Shown in pieces: positions 60,121 to 64,000 of a DNA stretch of 64,000 nucleotides (position 1 is its first letter; each line of letters starts with the position of its first letter). The position numbers and the translations under genes are program-made. The DNA is taken from assembly GCA_037176725.1 (NCBI GenBank), contig JAZBRS010000077.1, positions 6,324,001 to 6,388,000 on the forward strand, written 5' to 3'. The stretch comes from Posidonia oceanica. Taxonomy: Eukaryota > Streptophyta > Magnoliopsida > Alismatales > Posidoniaceae. Under the pieces are notes generated by a model. It had not been told where the DNA came from and did not search any database. It saw nothing but the letters and a program-made list of their open reading frames with translations.

Positions 60121-61323
60121 CTAGTCAGTTCGGGCCTTCTTCGACTGCCTGGAGTCGGGGAACAAGGGACCGCCTGGCGGGACTTCAGCGATAGGCCAGA
60201 GCTGTCGGACTTCAGCTTCATAATCAGAAGTGCATCCTACACCTCTCACAGCTGCAATGTCTGTAGATTGGACCCCATGCTGCATCAGACTAGCAAGCTT
60301 CTTGGTCGGGGCAGTTGTGCTGAGAGGGTACATCTGTAGAAGCTCGGGCGCTGTACTGTCGATGAAGGCGCCCTGCTGGAAGCCGAACTGGCGCATGACC
60401 CTGATTGGATGGTACTCTACGCCTGCTGTGAAGCCTGGAAGAATGACCAGCCGCGTGTCACGCGCGCTGAAGAAGACTGTGAATGGCTCGGCTGCAGAGG
60501 GAATGATACGCCAGGTCACAGCGTCGTCAGTCAACGCTGACAGCCTCTCGTACTCTTCTTTGACGCTCCTGTCTGCTCTGGTACGGGCGCTGCTGCAGTA
60601 GGCTTCGAAGGCGTGCACTTGAGGGCGCAGGAAGTCCATCTCTAAGTGCGCAGTCAGCCAGACTTGTATGAGTGCTCCGCAACCGTGGAAGTGGCGGCAG
60701 CGATGAGAAATGCGGTCCAGCCCGCGATAAGTCTCTGCCAAGACAACTGGTGCCAGGTCTATATGCTGGGTCACCACCGCTAGCGCAATCTCTGCAACCT
60801 CGATGGCTACTGTCAGTCGGCCATGAGTAAAGATTAGTTCGCCCAGAAAGTGGATGACGAATCCTCGGAGCCACAGCTCATCTCCGAGGTCAGCACGCTT
60901 GTTCAAGATATCATCAAAGTGTGCAAGGCGAAGCATAGGCTCTTGTCCATTGGTGCAGATTAGCTTTTGTTGGCAGGCTTGAGTGGAGAGTCCAGTCAGC
61001 TGGTTCAGGACTTGGAGATGTCCGTCGCGCCTCATGAAGACAGGAGGCCCCATGATCTTTGAAAAGCCGCATATCCGACGCACCTCTTCCAGTGTGGGTG
61101 TCAGTTCAGTCTTGCCAAAGCGGAAGACGTGGTGCGCCGGTTTCCAGAATCTTGCGGCGGCACACAGAAGGTGGCGGCTGACTTCCACATCAGCAGCCTT
61201 TAGCAGCTTAGTTGGTATGCCCCACAGGCGCAACTTTTCACAGTCTTGTAGAGTGAGCCTGCTGATCCATTCTTGCAGGGTTTCCGAGCAATGTGCAGGA
61301 GTTAGCAGAGTAGGGAAGCCCAT
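60121..61323 (-). CDS. Plant-mobile-domain-like (DUF7745-like) protein, about 400 aa, carried by Delta
   Basis: Open frame from ATG at 61323 to TAG at 60123-60121, no internal stop. The frame extends upstream to 61458, but an acceptor-like site near 61390 suggests the upstream part is intron or leader; the downstream ATG (MGFPTLLTP) is my choice. Visible blocks: WISRLTLQDCEKLRLWGIP, LLCAAARFWKPAHHVFRF, LTPTLEEVRRICGF, LTVAIEVAEIALAVV and a basic C-terminus (RQSKKARTD) that could help nuclear entry. No membrane segment or known catalytic motif. It lies downstream of integrase in the same sense as pol, unlike its homologue in Beta. Family name from memory; role unknown. Confidence 0.8.
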   Translation of the reverse strand: MGFPTLLTPAHCSETLQEWISRLTLQDCEKLRLWGIPTKLLKAADVEVSRHLLCAAARFWKPAHHVFRFGKTELTPTLEEVRRICGFSKIMGPPVFMRRDGHLQVLNQLTGLSTQACQQKLICTNGQEPMLRLAHFDDILNKRADLGDELWLRGFVIHFLGELIFTHGRLTVAIEVAEIALAVVTQHIDLAPVVLAETYRGLDRISHRCRHFHGCGALIQVWLTAHLEMDFLRPQVHAFEAYCSSARTRADRSVKEEYERLSALTDDAVTWRIIPSAAEPFTVFFSARDTRLVILPGFTAGVEYHPIRVMRQFGFQQGAFIDSTAPELLQMYPLSTTAPTKKLASLMQHGVQSTDIAAVRGVGCTSDYEAEVRQLWPIAEVPPGGPLFPDSRQSKKARTD

Positions 61324-62214
61324 TGCGCTGATTGCAGAAGACAGGCTGATTGCTGCAAGGCTTGAGGTACCTGCTATCAATAAACAGTCAGATCTTGCAG
61401 GCATATAATCTTTGACAACAAACAGAAGCTGAGACTGAAAGTGCAGTTCCATATGCATTCAGCAGTTGACAATAGAATACAGCAGTTAAGCATAAGTGAA
61501 TAAAGGGAATTGGCAGCAGTCCGGTGAATGCAGGGGCGAGGGCCGGCAGATGATGTGGACTGGCGCAGCTTGAGTGTCGCCGATGTGCCTCTGCTGGGGA
61601 GGAGTACTGTCTTAGGGCCAAAGCGCGTTACAGAGTGGGAGAGATTGATGGAAGAGGAGAGGAATGAAAGAGGATGCATGTATGCATGATGCAGGTGATA
61701 TGCTTATGAAGATGAGTAGTATGCTTAGATGGATGAGTATGCTTGAATGGATGGATATGCTCGGGTGGATGCTTGAGCGCCCTCAGCGTACGGAGTGCTT
61801 TGGTGCCTGCTGCAGAGGAAGGGAGTGGCCCTTGACTCACTGGGTCCTACTCAGACTCTTGGCTTATTGGTGGCGCTCCGGAACAGGTTGTTGGCATCAT
61901 ACAGGTGGTGATGTGGTGAGGATAGGCTACTGGCTGCACTCTCAGGACCTACACCTATTCTTTCAGCTCTCTCTCTTTTTTGAAAGGTTTCTCCCTCATA
62001 GGTATGCAGTCTTTCTCTACCCCTAGCTGGGAAAAGGTATGTGTTTGCTCTTGGGAGGATGTGGTAGACCCCTTTTCCAGGCTTGACATGCTGGGGATCT
62101 CTAGTAAAGCATGGGGGATAACGGTGCCTGTGCTTTTCGGGCTACCTTTGCCCTTTTTCTTCTTCTCTCTTTTTTTGTTTGTTTTGCTTGCTTTTCTGCC
62201 TTTTTTTTTTGTTT

Positions 62215-62249
<35 letters not shown>

Positions 62250-62894
62250 TCTTTGTTTTTGTTCGACCTCTTTTTTCTCTTCTTTTTTTTGATTGATCCT
62301 TTTCCACTTTTTTTTTTTCAGGCTTTTGCTATCCCCATTCTGGTGGCAAAAGAAGGGTGCTTGAAATGTAATGGATTCAGGTTTTGGGTCTGCTGTGTGA
62401 TGGGTAGAAGGAGCAGGGTTAGACTGCACACCCCTATCTCTAGGGCCGGCTTCTGTCTTCGTCTTCTGTTCCTTGGATGTGCCCAAACCTAGATGTCTAT
62501 TCTCACTTTTTTCAAGCTCACAACCTAACATTTTTTCTCCCTCAGAGGTGTATGTCCTTGTGAGATTGGGCAGTTCGCCTGTCCTTATTGGTGGTGGCTC
62601 CCTCACTTGCTAAGGCATCTAAGTAGTGCCAGGTGAGGCAGGGTGACTCTTTCCAGAGCAGGCAAGCACTTCCGGTTGTCATCACCGGGCCAAAGATGCA
62701 ATGCTTGAGAGAATGACGATGGTGATTTGAATAGGGATGCAAGAGTTGAAAGGATGACGATGATGATTTGAAACAGAGAGTCGCAAGAGTTGAGAGAATG
62801 ACGATCATGATTTGAAAGGAGGTGAATCAAGAAGGCGAGAATGAAAATGCAAGTGTAGGTGGGGGAAGGGCATCTGCAACGGGGCCGCTTTCGG
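61324..62894. other. Delta spacer between integrase and mobile-domain-like ORF
   Basis: No protein recognised. 61660-61770 has 'ggatggatatgct'-type repeats. 62200-62330 is poly-T. 62690-62825 has three copies of a unit of about 55 bp ('gagagaatgacgatgatgatttgaaa'). A leader or first exon of the 60121-61323 gene could lie at 61400-61600. Confidence 0.55.
62150..62325. repeat. Poly-T low-complexity tract
   Basis: A run of more than 30 T with interspersed G and C. Reading frames of Phe or Lys here are artefacts. Confidence 0.9.
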
Positions 62895-64000
62895 CTACTG
62901 ATAGTACTTCTTCAGATAGCAGAGGTTGACGGGCTCAGACTGCTCGACCTGGTCCATATTTTCAAGAGTCACAGCGCCTCCCGAGAAGATCTGCTTGACC
63001 ACAAAGGGGCCATGCCAATTGGGTCGGAATTTCCCTCGACCGTCAGGCAAGTGAATGGCGCGCAAGACAAGGTCCCCTGGCTGGAAGCTTCTGGGCTGGA
63101 CCTTCTTCAAGAATGCTCTGGCCATCCGCTTCTGATAGCAGTGAGCGTTGTGCATGGCTTGCAATCTGCGCTCATCAATCAAGTTCAGTTGGATGCAGCG
63201 GTCTTCGACCCATTCTGCTCCTTCCAACTCAGCTTCCCGCAGGATCCGTAGAGAGGGGATCTCCACTTCAACAGGTAACACTGCTTCCATGCCGTACACC
63301 AGAGAGTACGGGGTGGCTCCTGTAGAGGTCCGTATTGATGTCCTGTACGCCTAGAGTGCGTACGGGAGCTTGTCATGCCAATCCTTGTGGATTTCTGCCA
63401 TTTTCTTCAGGATCTTGACAATATTCTTGTTTGCAGACTCCACTGCTCCGTTCATCTGAGGCCGATAAGGCGAGGATCGATGGTGCTTGATCTTGAGACT
63501 TTGCAGGTATTCTTCGATCCTTTTGGCAATAAAGTTTGAGCCGTTATCAGAGATGACAGAGTACGGGACCCCATATCGGGCAACAATATTGTTTCTGATA
63601 AATTTTTCTGTTGCCGCAGCGGTGACTGTCCTGTAAGAGGCCGCTTCCACCCACTTGGTGAAGTAATCGATCGCTACGAGAATGTAACGATGACCATTTG
63701 AAGCAGCGGGGTGGATGGCGCCGATGACATCGATCCCCCAGGTGGAGAAAGGCCATGGCGAAGACATGTTGTGCAGCTGATGTGGAGGGGCCTTGATGAA
63801 GTTACCATGGATCTGACAGTTGTGGCATCTACGCACGAACCGGCAGCAGTCGGCTTCCATGGTCTGCCAGAAATATCCTTGAAGCATGATCTTCTTGGCC
63901 AGGAGGACGCCGTTCATGTGCGGGCCACAGGTTCCCGCATGCACTTGGAGCATCAGCGTGTCAGCCTCCGACTTGTTCAGGCAGCGCAGTAGCATCTGAT
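62895..64000 (-). pseudogene. pol: Delta integrase, one stop, N-terminus off the edge
   Basis: Zinc finger: HAGTCGPHMN (about 63925) and CHNCQIHGN (about 63820). Catalytic core: D in GIDVIGAIHP (about 63730), D in ISDNGSNFIA (about 63550) and E in NGAVESANK (about 63445), all intact. C-terminal WHGPFVVKQIF block (about 63010) and CYLKKYYQ end at TGA 62897-62895. A single TAG at 63352-63354 interrupts; B has TGG at that place, so G-to-A explains it. Frame otherwise continuous to the window edge. Confidence 0.92.

Larger units (their letters stand above)
50368..64000 (-). mobile_element. Element Delta: Ty3/gypsy (Tat/Ogre-like) with mobile-domain-like ORF, continues right
   Basis: Minus-strand order from the right edge: integrase (to 62895), spacer, mobile-domain-like ORF (61323 to 60121), hairpin-rich tandem repeats (59860 to 56948), polypurine tract (56412 to 56399) and a 6.0-kb 3' LTR (56398 to 50368). 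RT, protease, gag and 5' LTR lie beyond the right edge. It inserted into LTR fragment G. It is the least decayed copy, with one stop seen in the visible integrase. Confidence 0.88.

Noticed and set aside
61980..62492. Phe-rich ORF with apparent membrane segments
   Set aside because: Produced by the poly-T tract at 62150-62325.

Overview
This window is plant nuclear DNA made almost entirely of nested, decayed Ty3/gypsy LTR retrotransposons. I see no ordinary single-copy host gene, no rRNA or tRNA gene and nothing bacterial. Four points place the elements in or near the plant Tat/Ogre lineage: an 18-nt primer-binding site of the TGGCGACTCC type, a second RNase H between the usual RNase H and the integrase, very long LTRs (1.5, 3.3 and 6.0 kb), and an intron-like segment between protease and reverse transcriptase. 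A flowering plant is likely; I cannot name the species.

Layout, left to right (names are mine). Alpha (minus, 1-8304, runs off the left edge) has a 5' LTR, a primer-binding site and a gag pseudogene, and sits inside the gag of Beta. Beta (plus, 8305-25995) has gag, two tandem protease domains, RT, RNase H, a second RNase H and integrase. These are followed by two antisense genes, a polypurine tract and its 3' LTR. Beta's 3' LTR abuts the integrase of element A (minus, 25996-37908: partial integrase, second RNase H, RT, protease, gag, leader, primer-binding site and part of the 5' LTR). A's 5' LTR is broken by element B (minus, 37909-49323: 3' LTR, polypurine tract, short 3' region, an unrelated LTR copy called F, integrase, RNases H, RT and protease). 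B is broken by an LTR fragment, G (plus, 49324-50367). G is broken by element Delta (minus, 50368 to the right edge: a 6.0-kb 3' LTR, polypurine tract, 3 kb of hairpin-forming tandem repeats, an intact 400-codon plant-mobile-domain-like ORF and the integrase).

How the parts fit: gag, protease, RT/RNase H and integrase form the usual copy-and-paste machinery. Nearly all of them are dead, mostly through TAG and TGA codons that one C-to-T or G-to-A change explains; several of these can be checked directly because another copy in the window keeps the original codon.

The extra material is the most interesting part. Beta carries, antisense to its own pol, a nine-exon gene with a plant mobile domain and coiled-coil tail, plus a second two-exon gene. 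Delta carries a relative of the second gene in sense orientation with an open frame. Arrays of short hairpins whose arms change together from copy to copy occur in the 3' regions of Delta, B and probably Alpha, and different hairpin words fill the LTRs.
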